Assembly: GCA_024508725.1 (NCBI GenBank)
Contig: JANINS010000004.1
Location: 328,163 to 392,162, forward strand
Source: Chitinophagaceae bacterium
Lineage (GTDB): Bacteria > Bacteroidota > Bacteroidia > Chitinophagales > Chitinophagaceae
Direction of reading: 5' to 3'
DNA length: 64,000 nt
A program made the position numbers and the translations under genes. This document shows, one piece after another, positions 27,747-36,917 of the stretch. Within the stretch, counting starts at the first letter, position 1; each line of letters opens with the position of its first letter. Below the pieces are notes generated by a model that searched no databases, had not been told where the DNA came from, and saw nothing but the letters and a program-made list of their open reading frames with translations.

Positions 27747-28601
27747 ATGAGCAGGATATTATACAAACAACAGTTCTCAGATGATGTTTTTCTTATGCGT
27801 TTGCATGCACCATTGATTGCAGAAGAGCGAAAAGCAGGACAGTTCATCATTCTTCAAACAGATGATGATTACGGCGAAAGAATTCCACTAACAATTGCTG
27901 ATGCTGATACCAATGAAGGTTCGATCACTATCATTTTTCAGGTAGTAGGTAAGACAACGAAACAACTTTCATTCATGAATGCAGGAGATGAATTGCCTGC
28001 TTTGGTAGGTCCGTTAGGAACACCAACACATATTGAACAATTCGGACGAGTTGTTTGTGTAGGAGGTGGAATTGGTGTTGCTCCATTGCATCCGATCGCT
28101 CAGGCATTAAAAGCTGCAGGTAATCATGTAAGTATTATTATCGGGGCAAGAAATAAAGATCTCCTTATTCTTGAAAACGAAATGAAATCTATCGCTGATG
28201 AACTGATCATTTGTACAGATAATGGTTCTTATGGCAGAAAAGACCTTGTTACAGCACCACTTAAAGAATTGTGTGAGCAGCATCCAAAACCTGATATGGT
28301 GATCGCAATTGGTCCGCCGGTGATGATGAAGTTCTGCAGTGAAACTACCAGGCCTTATCATGTGTTCACCCAGGTTTCGTTGAATACGATAATGGTAGAC
28401 GGCACTGGAATGTGTGGTGGATGCAGGGTGAATGTTGGTAAGGAGGTAAAGTTCGTTTGTGTGGATGGACCAGAGTTCGATGGCCATCTTGTTGACTTTG
28501 ATAATATGATCAATCGTTTGAATGCTTATAAAGACATTGAACGGCATCATTACAAATGTTTCGTAAAGAACGCATTTAAAGATGAGGAGGTAGTATTATG
28601 A
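27747..28601 (+). CDS. NfnA-like FAD/NAD-binding oxidoreductase subunit
   Basis: 284 residues of the ferredoxin-NADP reductase/dihydroorotate-dehydrogenase electron-transfer subunit type. An N-terminal FAD-binding barrel contains GERIPLTIAD. A nucleotide-binding region has GGGIGVAPLHPIAQALKAAG. The C-terminal cysteine cluster MCGGCRV, with a later Cys, binds a [2Fe-2S] centre. It is coupled by ATGA to the GltD-like gene that follows. The pair matches NfnAB (electron-bifurcating transhydrogenase) or the sulfide dehydrogenase SudBA. Confidence 0.85.
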   Translation: MSRILYKQQFSDDVFLMRLHAPLIAEERKAGQFIILQTDDDYGERIPLTIADADTNEGSITIIFQVVGKTTKQLSFMNAGDELPALVGPLGTPTHIEQFGRVVCVGGGIGVAPLHPIAQALKAAGNHVSIIIGARNKDLLILENEMKSIADELIICTDNGSYGRKDLVTAPLKELCEQHPKPDMVIAIGPPVMMKFCSETTRPYHVFTQVSLNTIMVDGTGMCGGCRVNVGKEVKFVCVDGPEFDGHLVDFDNMINRLNAYKDIERHHYKCFVKNAFKDEEVVL

Positions 28602-30094
28602 GCTACATACCAGAAGAGCAGCTGATCACTCAAGCAAAGTGTTTGTTTGAAGAATATCTGCCGAAAGTTGAGACACTGAAAGTAAAAGAAAGGCAAAAGA
28701 TTCCGTGCCAGGAAATGCCAACGCAGGATCCGTTAGTTCGTTCGCAAAACATGGAAGAAGTAGCATTGGGCTACAGTTTTGAACAGGCAAGAGTAGAAGC
28801 CATGCGTTGTTTGCAGTGTGTAAAGAAGAATTGTATCGAAGGTTGCCCGGTTAAGATAGATATTCCACGGTTCATTGATCATATTGCCAAAGGTGAATTT
28901 GAACAGGCGATTGCTGTTGTGAAAGAAACAACATTATTGCCCGCTGTTTGCGGAAGAGTTTGTCCGCAGGAGAAACAATGTCAGCTCTATTGCACATTGG
29001 GCAAGTCGTTCAAAAATGTTGAGAAGTCAGTTGCGATTGGAAGGTTGGAAAGATTCGTTGCCGATTGGGAAAGGGAGAATGGAAAAGTGATCGTGCCATT
29101 TGTTAAGCCATCAACAGGAAAGAGAGTTGCCGTAGTTGGCAGTGGTCCGGCAGGATTAGTGGTTGCAGCAGATTGCAGAAGAGAAGGACATCATGTTACT
29201 TTGTTTGAAGCGTTTCATAAGTTGGGAGGTGTGCTGCGTTATGGAATTCCGGAATTCCGTTTGCCGAATGATATCATCGATAAAGAGATCGAAACATTGC
29301 ATTCAATGGGAGTGGAGATCAAAACGAATTTTGTTGTAGGCAGAACGAGAAAGCTCACTGACCTGATAGAGAAAGATGGTTATGATGCGGTGTTTGTTGG
29401 AACAGGTGCAGGCTTGCCAATATTTATGGGAATAGAAGGTGAAAACCTGGTTGGCGTTTTCTCAGCGAATGAATATTTAACCAGGGCGAACCTGATGAAA
29501 GCTTTTGATAAGAAGGCAGACACCCCGATCTATCCTTCAAAAAATGTGATGGTTCTTGGTGGTGGAAATGTTGCGATGGATGCTTCACGAATGGCGAAAC
29601 GTTTGGGTGCTGAAAATGTGTATGTGGTATATCGCAGAACAGAAAATGAAATGCCAGCACGGAGAGAAGAAGTTTTACATGCAAAAGAAGAAGGTGTAGT
29701 ATTTTGTTACCTTCAGAATGCAAATCGGATTATAGGTGATGATAAAGGAAGAGTGCGATCTGTTGAATGTGTAAGATATGAGTTGGGAGAACCAGATGCT
29801 TCAGGAAGAAGAGCACCGATTTTGATCAACGGCAGTGAGTTTGAGATGGAGATTGATACGGTGATCGTTGCTGTAGGTAATGGAAGTAATCCGCTCATCA
29901 GTCAAACAACTCCACAACTTGCCGTAAATAAGAGAGGGAATATCGTAGTTGATGAAACACAAAAAACTTCGATGGACAAAATATTTGCCGGTGGCGATAT
30001 TGTATTGGGTGCTGCAACAGTTATCCTGGCAATGGGTGAGGGAAGAAGAAGTGCAGCTTCCATCAACAAAATGTTGGCAGAAGCTGCTGATTAG
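28598..30094 (+). CDS. NfnB/GltD-like NADPH-dependent flavoprotein (glutamate synthase small-subunit family)
   Basis: 498 residues. Two N-terminal [4Fe-4S]-type cysteine clusters (CLQCVKKNCIEGCPV near residue 73 and CGRVCPQEKQCQLYC near residue 113) are followed by an FAD fold (VAVVGSGPAGLVVAADC) and an NAD(P) fold (VMVLGGGNVAMDASRMA). The final GGDIVLGAATVILAMGEGR is typical of this family. With the preceding subunit it would shuttle electrons among NADH, NADPH and ferredoxin. Annotation as homotetrameric glutamate synthase is an alternative, but no GltB is present here. Confidence 0.87.
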   Translation: MSYIPEEQLITQAKCLFEEYLPKVETLKVKERQKIPCQEMPTQDPLVRSQNMEEVALGYSFEQARVEAMRCLQCVKKNCIEGCPVKIDIPRFIDHIAKGEFEQAIAVVKETTLLPAVCGRVCPQEKQCQLYCTLGKSFKNVEKSVAIGRLERFVADWERENGKVIVPFVKPSTGKRVAVVGSGPAGLVVAADCRREGHHVTLFEAFHKLGGVLRYGIPEFRLPNDIIDKEIETLHSMGVEIKTNFVVGRTRKLTDLIEKDGYDAVFVGTGAGLPIFMGIEGENLVGVFSANEYLTRANLMKAFDKKADTPIYPSKNVMVLGGGNVAMDASRMAKRLGAENVYVVYRRTENEMPARREEVLHAKEEGVVFCYLQNANRIIGDDKGRVRSVECVRYELGEPDASGRRAPILINGSEFEMEIDTVIVAVGNGSNPLISQTTPQLAVNKRGNIVVDETQKTSMDKIFAGGDIVLGAATVILAMGEGRRSAASINKMLAEAAD

Positions 30095-30095
30095 T

Positions 30096-33000
30096 TTACA
30101 ACTTTACAAAACGGCTAATTGATTTGCCATTCTGAGTATTCAGTATGATATAATATGTTCCACTACTCAGGTTTGCAATATCAAGTGTTTTCAATTGTTC
30201 TCCCACCTGAAGTTGCAATGAAAATTGTTTTACGGATCTTCCGTAACCGTCAACGATCTGCAGTTCAGCCATTGTGTTTTCTTCTGATCGGATTGAGATA
30301 GCAGCAACATCTTTTACCGGGTTAGGCAGCACCACGATCTTGTTCTCATTCCCTGCAATTCTTACTGCTACGATATTTGAATAAGTGAATTTTCCATCGA
30401 TATCGATTTGCTTTAGCCTGTAATAATTCAATCCTGCAAACGGTTTTTTATCGGTAGTAGAATAATTATTTTCTGTAATAAGATTACGTCCTCCAACAGA
30501 ATCAATGACGATGAATTGGACCCCATTCGCAGAACGTTCAACAACGAATTGTTTGTTATTGACCTCATTCACAGTTTTCCAATTGAGCTTTACCATTCTT
30601 TCAGGAGTTGCGTTACCTGTGAAAGAAAGTAATGTAACCGGTGTTACCGTTCCGGATTTAGTGTACCAGATAGGAGAGGTGATCACATAACCACCACCAA
30701 TGGTGATCTCAGCAAAATAATAACCTGTACCATCCGGCATATTGTAATCAGTATAGTTGAAACTGTTTCCATTGGTTGAGTCAAGTGCTACTGCTTCTAC
30801 CAAACTTCCCGGAACACCATACAGCAAACGGATCTTTGGGGTTGCCGATGGATTTGTTGGATCTGTAACATGAATGCTGATAGCTGGTGCAGTTGTTCCG
30901 CTGATGATGCTTCCCATCATCTGGTTGTTCAAAGTAAAGTTCACTCTTGTATCACAATCATGCGTAGCATAAAAACGCCTGTTCTTGATGGATTGAAGAA
31001 AATCAGATTTGTTTAGTGTTGGAGAGATAACCGCAAGTCGTGAATAATTCACCCTGCCAAAAGTGGTGTAGTGATTATCATGATCAATGTTGGGTCCTAT
31101 ATGATATCCTTTTGATAAAAGTCTTTTATAATACCAATATGTACTAAGTCTTGATGCAGGATCGGAATACGATGTGTTGGTAGAAAAAGCCGGACCACTT
31201 TCAATAGCTGAACCTGCAATAGCGCTATCAGCTGTATTGCTGAATGATGTGTTGGCAATGTTGTTATAATCTGAATTGTCAGGATGAGCCAGCATTGCAA
31301 AAGCGGTAGAAGGCCAGTCATTGATCGTTTTAAATAAACCTGTAGTTCCGGTTGTTGAAGGCTTGCCGATGTAATCACTCTTCTGGACAAAGATATTATA
31401 ATTGCCAGCTTCCCATCCCAATAATTGATCAATTCCATACACCAATACGTGACCACCATTACTGATCACACCCCATTCCATTCCATACAATGCAAGAAAG
31501 TTTGAAGTGGTAGCTGCATTTGCCTGGCTAAGTGCCGGAGCCCATTTGCTTAGACTCATTCCTGCATCTGAGTGGTTATGTTCAGATATTCCAAGGAAGT
31601 CCATGCATTCAGAATTCTTGGCATAAGCGTATGCATCAGCTGGAGTAAGTGAAGTGTTATTCACCTGTCCATCAGAATAAGCTGAGTGAGAATGCAGATT
31701 TCCGAAATAATAGCCGTAAGAAGCCGATGCTGTTGTGGTAACACTTCCCAGCAAAGGCGAAGTTGTTAAGTACATCGGCCCACCTGTACACTGATCTTTT
31801 TTAGAAAAGATATAGAAGTAATAAGTAGAAGATGCAGAAAGGTTTGGCAGTACAAAAGACAAAGCTGATGAATTGCTTAGCACAATTCCATTTCCTATTG
31901 TTGAACCTGGAGTATAAGCAACTCCGTTTTGTGGTGTAGTGTTTAAGGTAGATGAAGTGCTGTAGATCACAACATATCCATCAACATTGTTTGCAGGAGT
32001 AAAATATCCATTAACAGCATTATTGGATGCAGATAACTGGAGGTTGGTAGGCTGTGTTACAGGTGTTGTACATGGAGGTATTGAAATGGTTGTTGCATTT
32101 GCCTGTAACGGAGATACTGTGTTATAGACAGGTCCACTTGTACAATAATCTTCGTTTACCGCAAATACAAAGAAATAATATTGTGTTCCTGATGTAAGTG
32201 CATTAGCGGTAAAAGTTGTCAATGGTGTTTTTGTTACTACTACACCTCCACCTAAATTACTACTGGCGTAATACTGAGTACCGTTTACAGGTGAAGCAGA
32301 GAGTGTTGGACTCGTACTCCTCACAATTAAATAATGGTCTGCATTACCTGAAGTAGATGCAGTAAAGGTTCCCTTAATACTATTGGAAGTGATGTTACTT
32401 AATACTAGGTTAATTGGCTGTGCTGCAGGTGCAGAACAAGGAGCACTTCCTGAAAGTGTCGTTGCACTTCCTGTTAATGGAGAAGTCGTATTGTATAAAG
32501 GTCCACCGGAACACAGGTAGTTTACTGCAAAAATGAAATAATAATAATTTGTCGACGGACTTAATGATGTTGCATTGAACGATGTACTTGTGCCGTAAGA
32601 TATTACTGTTCCATCTCCAACACTGGCACCTTCAGCATAATTCACTCCATTTACTGGTAAGGAACTCAAGCCGGGATTGATGCTTCTTATCACTAAATAA
32701 CCGTTAGATGCAGGAGAAGCTGCAGTAAAGTTTCCTGTGGTTGTGCTATAACCTGCCGATAAATTTAAATTAGTTGGTTGTGCTGTTGGTGCAGTACATG
32801 CATTAGCGGGAACCGCTGTTACTTTTACATTATCTAATTGCAGTTTTGGTCTGGATCCTGATGATCCACCAACGCCGTTATGATAATAGAATCTTATCCT
32901 TGCATTGGCATTGTTATTCAAAGAAGCTGGTAATTGTATAAAGCTGATCTGTCCAGAGGTAGGAGCATTATTTGTGAAGTTCAAAACTGCAGCTGCACTT

Positions 33001-33509
33001 AGCTCAGTAAATGAAATCCCATCTGTTGAAGTATATACTCGTAACGAGCCTTTTCTATCTCCGGTTGAATTATTTAAAGAAGCCCAATCAAAACTCAATG
33101 TGCCTGCATTCAGTCCCGAAAAGTTGATGAAGAAATCGAAAGCCACTGCCGAACTGTTATCTGCTGTTCCTGTTGAGATCAAACCAATACTCTGGCTTTG
33201 TTTGTAAATACCGGAACTGCTTCCAGGTCCGGAAGTTGTTTGGAAAAAAGTTGTTGAGTGAGTCATTCTCGTTCCATTCGGGATAGTACCTGTACCTGTT
33301 GGCTCGTAACCTTTCCAGGCAGTGGCACCAATCCCTGCAATCAATGTTCCATCTCCTGGCGAGGTTGAAGTATTGAATGTCCAATTGGCAATATCAGCAA
33401 AGTTTTCTGTGTAGGTATAATTCGGCTGTGCCGACATGTTCACAGGAGTTTGCGCTTTTACCAGCAGTTGCAGGCAAAGCAACATCATAAGGCAGGAAAT
33501 CTGTTTCAT
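30096..33509 (-). CDS. Secreted PHP-domain protein with Fn3-like repeats and type IX sorting domain
   Basis: 1137 residues. Signal peptide (1-19), an N-terminal jelly-roll-like region (about 25-235), then three tandem modules of about 115 residues (from about 237 to 595). Each module starts with a Cys-x-x-P-x-x-Q-P-x-N-L pattern and contains YYYFIFAV-like strands. A PHP metal-dependent hydrolase region follows (from about 600: NLHSHSAYSDGQ, ISEHNHSDAG, NGGHVLVYG). The type IX secretion A-type sorting domain (final 80 residues, VLPNPVKDVAAI to SISRFVKL) ends the protein. Surface phosphoesterase by inference; substrate unknown. Confidence 0.82.
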   Translation of the reverse strand: MKQISCLMMLLCLQLLVKAQTPVNMSAQPNYTYTENFADIANWTFNTSTSPGDGTLIAGIGATAWKGYEPTGTGTIPNGTRMTHSTTFFQTTSGPGSSSGIYKQSQSIGLISTGTADNSSAVAFDFFINFSGLNAGTLSFDWASLNNSTGDRKGSLRVYTSTDGISFTELSAAAVLNFTNNAPTSGQISFIQLPASLNNNANARIRFYYHNGVGGSSGSRPKLQLDNVKVTAVPANACTAPTAQPTNLNLSAGYSTTTGNFTAASPASNGYLVIRSINPGLSSLPVNGVNYAEGASVGDGTVISYGTSTSFNATSLSPSTNYYYFIFAVNYLCSGGPLYNTTSPLTGSATTLSGSAPCSAPAAQPINLVLSNITSNSIKGTFTASTSGNADHYLIVRSTSPTLSASPVNGTQYYASSNLGGGVVVTKTPLTTFTANALTSGTQYYFFVFAVNEDYCTSGPVYNTVSPLQANATTISIPPCTTPVTQPTNLQLSASNNAVNGYFTPANNVDGYVVIYSTSSTLNTTPQNGVAYTPGSTIGNGIVLSNSSALSFVLPNLSASSTYYFYIFSKKDQCTGGPMYLTTSPLLGSVTTTASASYGYYFGNLHSHSAYSDGQVNNTSLTPADAYAYAKNSECMDFLGISEHNHSDAGMSLSKWAPALSQANAATTSNFLALYGMEWGVISNGGHVLVYGIDQLLGWEAGNYNIFVQKSDYIGKPSTTGTTGLFKTINDWPSTAFAMLAHPDNSDYNNIANTSFSNTADSAIAGSAIESGPAFSTNTSYSDPASRLSTYWYYKRLLSKGYHIGPNIDHDNHYTTFGRVNYSRLAVISPTLNKSDFLQSIKNRRFYATHDCDTRVNFTLNNQMMGSIISGTTAPAISIHVTDPTNPSATPKIRLLYGVPGSLVEAVALDSTNGNSFNYTDYNMPDGTGYYFAEITIGGGYVITSPIWYTKSGTVTPVTLLSFTGNATPERMVKLNWKTVNEVNNKQFVVERSANGVQFIVIDSVGGRNLITENNYSTTDKKPFAGLNYYRLKQIDIDGKFTYSNIVAVRIAGNENKIVVLPNPVKDVAAISIRSEENTMAELQIVDGYGRSVKQFSLQLQVGEQLKTLDIANLSSGTYYIILNTQNGKSISRFVKL

Positions 33510-33663
33510 TAGTCAGTTGAGTAATACCAAAGATGCCTAAAAACTTCTTGATTTATTATTAAAAACTATTTAGGTGATAATAATCAGTATGTCAGCCAAT
33601 CGTCAAAGTTCCATATCATGCCATAAACTGATTCACATCATATTCTGAGCTGCATCCCCAAAA

Positions 33664-33671
33664 TATTTTTG
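33664..33671 (+). promoter_or_regulatory. -7 box of hemN
   Basis: TATTTTTG, 4 bp before the GTG start codon at 33676. The mRNA would start at or near the start codon. No convincing -33 element. Confidence 0.45.
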
Positions 33672-33675
33672 CAAC

Positions 33676-35040
33676 GTGATACCGATTAAACTTTTGCAGA
33701 AATACAATGTAGCGGTTCCTCGTTATACCAGCTATCCAACAGTTCCTTACTGGAATGAGAATATTGAGGTGAACGACTGGAAAGCTGTGGTAATTCGCCA
33801 GGCTGCCATCGCCAACAATACAGATGGCATCAGTTTATATATACATCTTCCTTTTTGTGAATCGCTTTGTACCTATTGTGGCTGCAATAAAAAGATCACT
33901 ACCAATCATAGCGTTGAAGAAGAGTACATGCAAGCCATCTTTAAAGAATGGAACCTGTATCGTGAGTTGATGGATGATCGTCCTGTAATTCGTGAACTGC
34001 ATTTGGGTGGTGGCACACCTACTTTCTTTTCTTCCGGGAATCTGCATCGGCTGATGAATGAGATTTTGTGTAATACGATCATTCATCCACAACATGAGTT
34101 TAGTTTTGAAGGTCATCCCAATAATACCACTAAAGAACATCTTCAAACTTTATATGATCTTGGATTTAGGAGAGTGAGTTACGGTGTGCAGGATCATAAC
34201 CTGAAAGTCCAAAGAGTGATCAATCGTGTTCAGCCTTTCGAAAATGTAAAACGAGCAGTTGATGATGCAAGAGCAATAGGATATACCTCCATCAATTTTG
34301 ACCTCATCTACGGCTTGCCTTTACAAACAAAAGAGAGCATTATTGAAACAATAGAACAAAGTATCTCGCTGCAACCAGATAGAATTGCTTTCTATAGCTA
34401 TGCACATGTTCCCTGGACGAGTAAAGCCCAACGTTTGTTTAATGAGCAGGATCTTCCATCTCCTGAATTGAAAATGGAACTTTATAGAACAGGTAAACAA
34501 TTGTTCATTGAAAACGGGTATTGCGACATTGGAATGGATCACTTTGCTTTGCCGGGAGATGATTTGTACAAGGCCTGGAAAGAAGGCTGGCTCCACAGGA
34601 ATTTTATGGGTTACACCACACAGCGAACCAGCATGTTGATCGGTTTGGGTGTTTCAAGTATCAGTGATGCCGGAATAGCGTTTGCACAGAACCATAAAAC
34701 ATTGGGAGAATATTACCAGAGCATCGATCGCAATGAGCTTGCAGTTACCAAAGGATATTTTCTGAGTGAAGAGGATGTTGCATTCAGGAAATACATACTC
34801 AACATCAGTTGCCATGCAGGAACAGCTTTCAATGTAAAAGATTCCAGCCTGTTGAAAGATTATTCTTTTGATGCACTTAAGGAACTGGAGAAAGATCACC
34901 TCATCACTTTTAATGATAAGCAGGTAAATGTTACAGAATTAGGAAGACATTTCATCCGCAACATCTGCAAAGCCTTCGATCTGCACTTACTAAGAAGTGA
35001 GAGAAACAAAGAAAGCAGGCAATTCAGTAAAGCAGTTTAA
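33676..35040 (+). CDS. hemN: Oxygen-independent coproporphyrinogen III dehydrogenase
   Basis: A radical SAM enzyme that decarboxylates two propionates of coproporphyrinogen III to give protoporphyrinogen IX without oxygen. 454 residues. The [4Fe-4S] motif is CESLCTYCGC with Cys61, Cys65 and Cys68, preceded by YIHLPF. Near-full family length, with the C-terminal HemN domain present. The start is GTG at 33676, giving IPIKLLQKYNVAVPRYTSYPT, which matches relatives from the first residues. It is convergent with hemJ, the two stop codons overlapping by 4 bp. Confidence 0.95.
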   Translation: MIPIKLLQKYNVAVPRYTSYPTVPYWNENIEVNDWKAVVIRQAAIANNTDGISLYIHLPFCESLCTYCGCNKKITTNHSVEEEYMQAIFKEWNLYRELMDDRPVIRELHLGGGTPTFFSSGNLHRLMNEILCNTIIHPQHEFSFEGHPNNTTKEHLQTLYDLGFRRVSYGVQDHNLKVQRVINRVQPFENVKRAVDDARAIGYTSINFDLIYGLPLQTKESIIETIEQSISLQPDRIAFYSYAHVPWTSKAQRLFNEQDLPSPELKMELYRTGKQLFIENGYCDIGMDHFALPGDDLYKAWKEGWLHRNFMGYTTQRTSMLIGLGVSSISDAGIAFAQNHKTLGEYYQSIDRNELAVTKGYFLSEEDVAFRKYILNISCHAGTAFNVKDSSLLKDYSFDALKELEKDHLITFNDKQVNVTELGRHFIRNICKAFDLHLLRSERNKESRQFSKAV

Positions 35041-35576
35041 TTTTTCTGCCGGATCACTTTATAAATTCTGATAGCACTCATTAATACAATAATGAAAGCG
35101 ATCAAACCTACTAATCCCCAGACCCAACTCATGCTGTCTTTAACTGTTGCCAATATTACAATAGCAATCAGGAAGATGGTTGCTACCTCGTTCCACACTC
35201 TTAGTTTTTGAGAAGAATACTTAAACACACCATTCATCTGTTGTAAAAAAAGCTGGTGCAAGCTGATATGATAAGCGTATAATCCAAGGACAAAAAGCAA
35301 TTTTACAAACAACCAGTCAGGTAATCCTTTAAAACCAGTGTAGAGATACCACATCCAGGGTCCAAAGATCAACGTAAGAATAGCAGAAGGCCAGGTGATG
35401 CCATACCACAAACGTTTCATCATGATCCTGAACTGATCCTGCAACACCGTCTTTGCCGCCGCATCCTTTTCGTTGGCTTCTGTATTATAGATAAACAATC
35501 TTGGAATGTAAAACATACCTGCAAACCAGGTAACAATGAAAATTATGTGCAGTGCCTTAACGTATTGGTACTCCAT
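35037..35576 (-). CDS. hemJ: Protoporphyrinogen IX oxidase, HemJ type (CopD-like)
   Basis: A 179-residue, four- to five-helix inner-membrane protein of the HemJ/UPF0093 family, which oxidises protoporphyrinogen IX to protoporphyrin IX. Conserved features: a His in VKALHIIFIVTWFAGMFYIPRLF near the N-terminus and a Lys in LPDWLFVKLLFVL. I chose MEYQYVKALH (ATG 35576). An upstream in-frame Met would add only six residues. It stands among hem genes, so the assignment is well supported by context; HemG and HemY are not seen. Confidence 0.9.
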   Translation of the reverse strand: MEYQYVKALHIIFIVTWFAGMFYIPRLFIYNTEANEKDAAAKTVLQDQFRIMMKRLWYGITWPSAILTLIFGPWMWYLYTGFKGLPDWLFVKLLFVLGLYAYHISLHQLFLQQMNGVFKYSSQKLRVWNEVATIFLIAIVILATVKDSMSWVWGLVGLIAFIIVLMSAIRIYKVIRQKN

Positions 35577-35599
35577 TTCGCAAAAATAAATCAATGAGT

Positions 35600-35680
35600 G
35601 TAGCCGGCAGCAGATTATAATGGCATCTTCTCTTGCGTCGCACTCTTGTACTTACTGAACTTTATTCAACAAACAAGTGA
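35600..35680 (+). repeat. Dispersed intergenic repeat, copy 6
   Basis: Core TTGCGTCGCACTCTTGTAC at 35633-35651, followed by TTACTGAACTTTATTCAACA. This copy bridges the two core variants, since it has the GCGTCGCAC centre with the GTAC ending. Confidence 0.75.
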
Positions 35681-36772
35681 TCAACTGTACACAGCATTTG
35701 CTTTCGCTTCATCAAAAGTTTGTTGCAATAACATGCTTTCATCTCCATTCATATAATCCTTCAGCCATTTTGTAACGGCTTCGATCCATTTGGGATGTGT
35801 ATTTAAGCAAGGAATCATGGTAAAACTTTCACCACCTGCTTCCATAAAAATGTGCTTTCCTTCTTCTGCTATCTCTTCAAGCGTTTCCAAACAATCACTC
35901 ACAAAAGCCGGACAAGCAACGAGCAATTTTTTTACGCCTTCTTTGGGCAATTCAGCCAAACGTTTAGCAGTATATGGCTTTAACCATGGATCTCTACCCA
36001 ATCTCGATTGAAATGTTTGTTCCGCTTTTTCTCTTGGAATAGCCAGTTTATTCACCACCAACTCTGTAGTAATTACACATTGATGGCGATAACAGAATTC
36101 ATGAGCAGGAGAAGGAGTATAGCAACAAGTCTCAGATCGTAAACAATGACAACCGGTAATATCGCCTTTCAAAATATGTCGTTCAGGCACTCCATGATAA
36201 CTGAATAAGATCTTATCAAAATCCTTTTCCAAATATGGCTGTATCGATTCTGCAAGAGCATCGATATATACGGCTTCTTTGTAATATGGTTTGATCACTA
36301 CCAAGGTAGAACCATAACCATGTTCCTTATGAACATCCTTTACCTGTTGTACTGCAGTTTCATAACTGCTCATTGCATAATGTGGATATAAGGGAAACAG
36401 GATCACTTCTTCCAATCCTGCTATTTGCTGGTGTAGTTTTCGTAGAACATTTTCGGTTGATGGATTGCCATAACGCATATTGATCTCAACAATCTCTTCA
36501 AAGTTCTTTTGAACAGCTTTCTGAAGATCTTTCGTAAGGTGGATCAACGGTGATCCATCTTTTGTCCAGATACTTTTATATGCTTCAGCAGATTTTGGAG
36601 CCCTGAACGGAACAATAATGCCTCTTACGATCAAGGTTCTTTTCCAAAACGGCATATCGATCACCCGTTCATCCATCAGGAATTCTGTTAAATACCTTTT
36701 AACATCTTTTACCTGGGTAGAATCAGGTGATCCCAGGTTCATTAGAAGAATCGCTCTTTTAGTTGACGTCAT
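35681..36772 (-). CDS. hemH: Ferrochelatase
   Basis: Inserts ferrous iron into protoporphyrin IX, the last step of protohaem synthesis. 363 residues. Begins MTSTKRAILLMNLGSPDS, has the metal-binding His in LFSYHGVPERH, and CPAFVSDCLETLEEI near the C-terminus with the catalytic acidic residues. A Cys-rich stretch (about residues 210-240, ITGCHCLRSETCCY and later CYRHQC) could bind an Fe-S cluster. The ATG at 36772 is preferred. A possible TTG at 36790 lies inside the -7 box TAGTTTTG (36788-36795, minus strand). Divergent from hemA. Confidence 0.94.
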   Translation of the reverse strand: MTSTKRAILLMNLGSPDSTQVKDVKRYLTEFLMDERVIDMPFWKRTLIVRGIIVPFRAPKSAEAYKSIWTKDGSPLIHLTKDLQKAVQKNFEEIVEINMRYGNPSTENVLRKLHQQIAGLEEVILFPLYPHYAMSSYETAVQQVKDVHKEHGYGSTLVVIKPYYKEAVYIDALAESIQPYLEKDFDKILFSYHGVPERHILKGDITGCHCLRSETCCYTPSPAHEFCYRHQCVITTELVVNKLAIPREKAEQTFQSRLGRDPWLKPYTAKRLAELPKEGVKKLLVACPAFVSDCLETLEEIAEEGKHIFMEAGGESFTMIPCLNTHPKWIEAVTKWLKDYMNGDESMLLQQTFDEAKANAVYS

Positions 36773-36917
36773 ATTATTAATGGGTGGCAAAACTATAGGG
36801 AGATGAATATCTTATATCAAACATGACACACAAATGACATGTAACCTGACTTAAATCATACGAACCGCTTGCCTGTAATTTACTTTTGCAGCGTTCAATA
36901 CCAGAACACCAGGCGAA

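Noticed and set aside
27626-27850. Longer N-terminus for the xylanase
   Set aside because: Would overlap the divergent NfnA-like gene and put 75 odd residues before a clear lipoprotein signal peptide.
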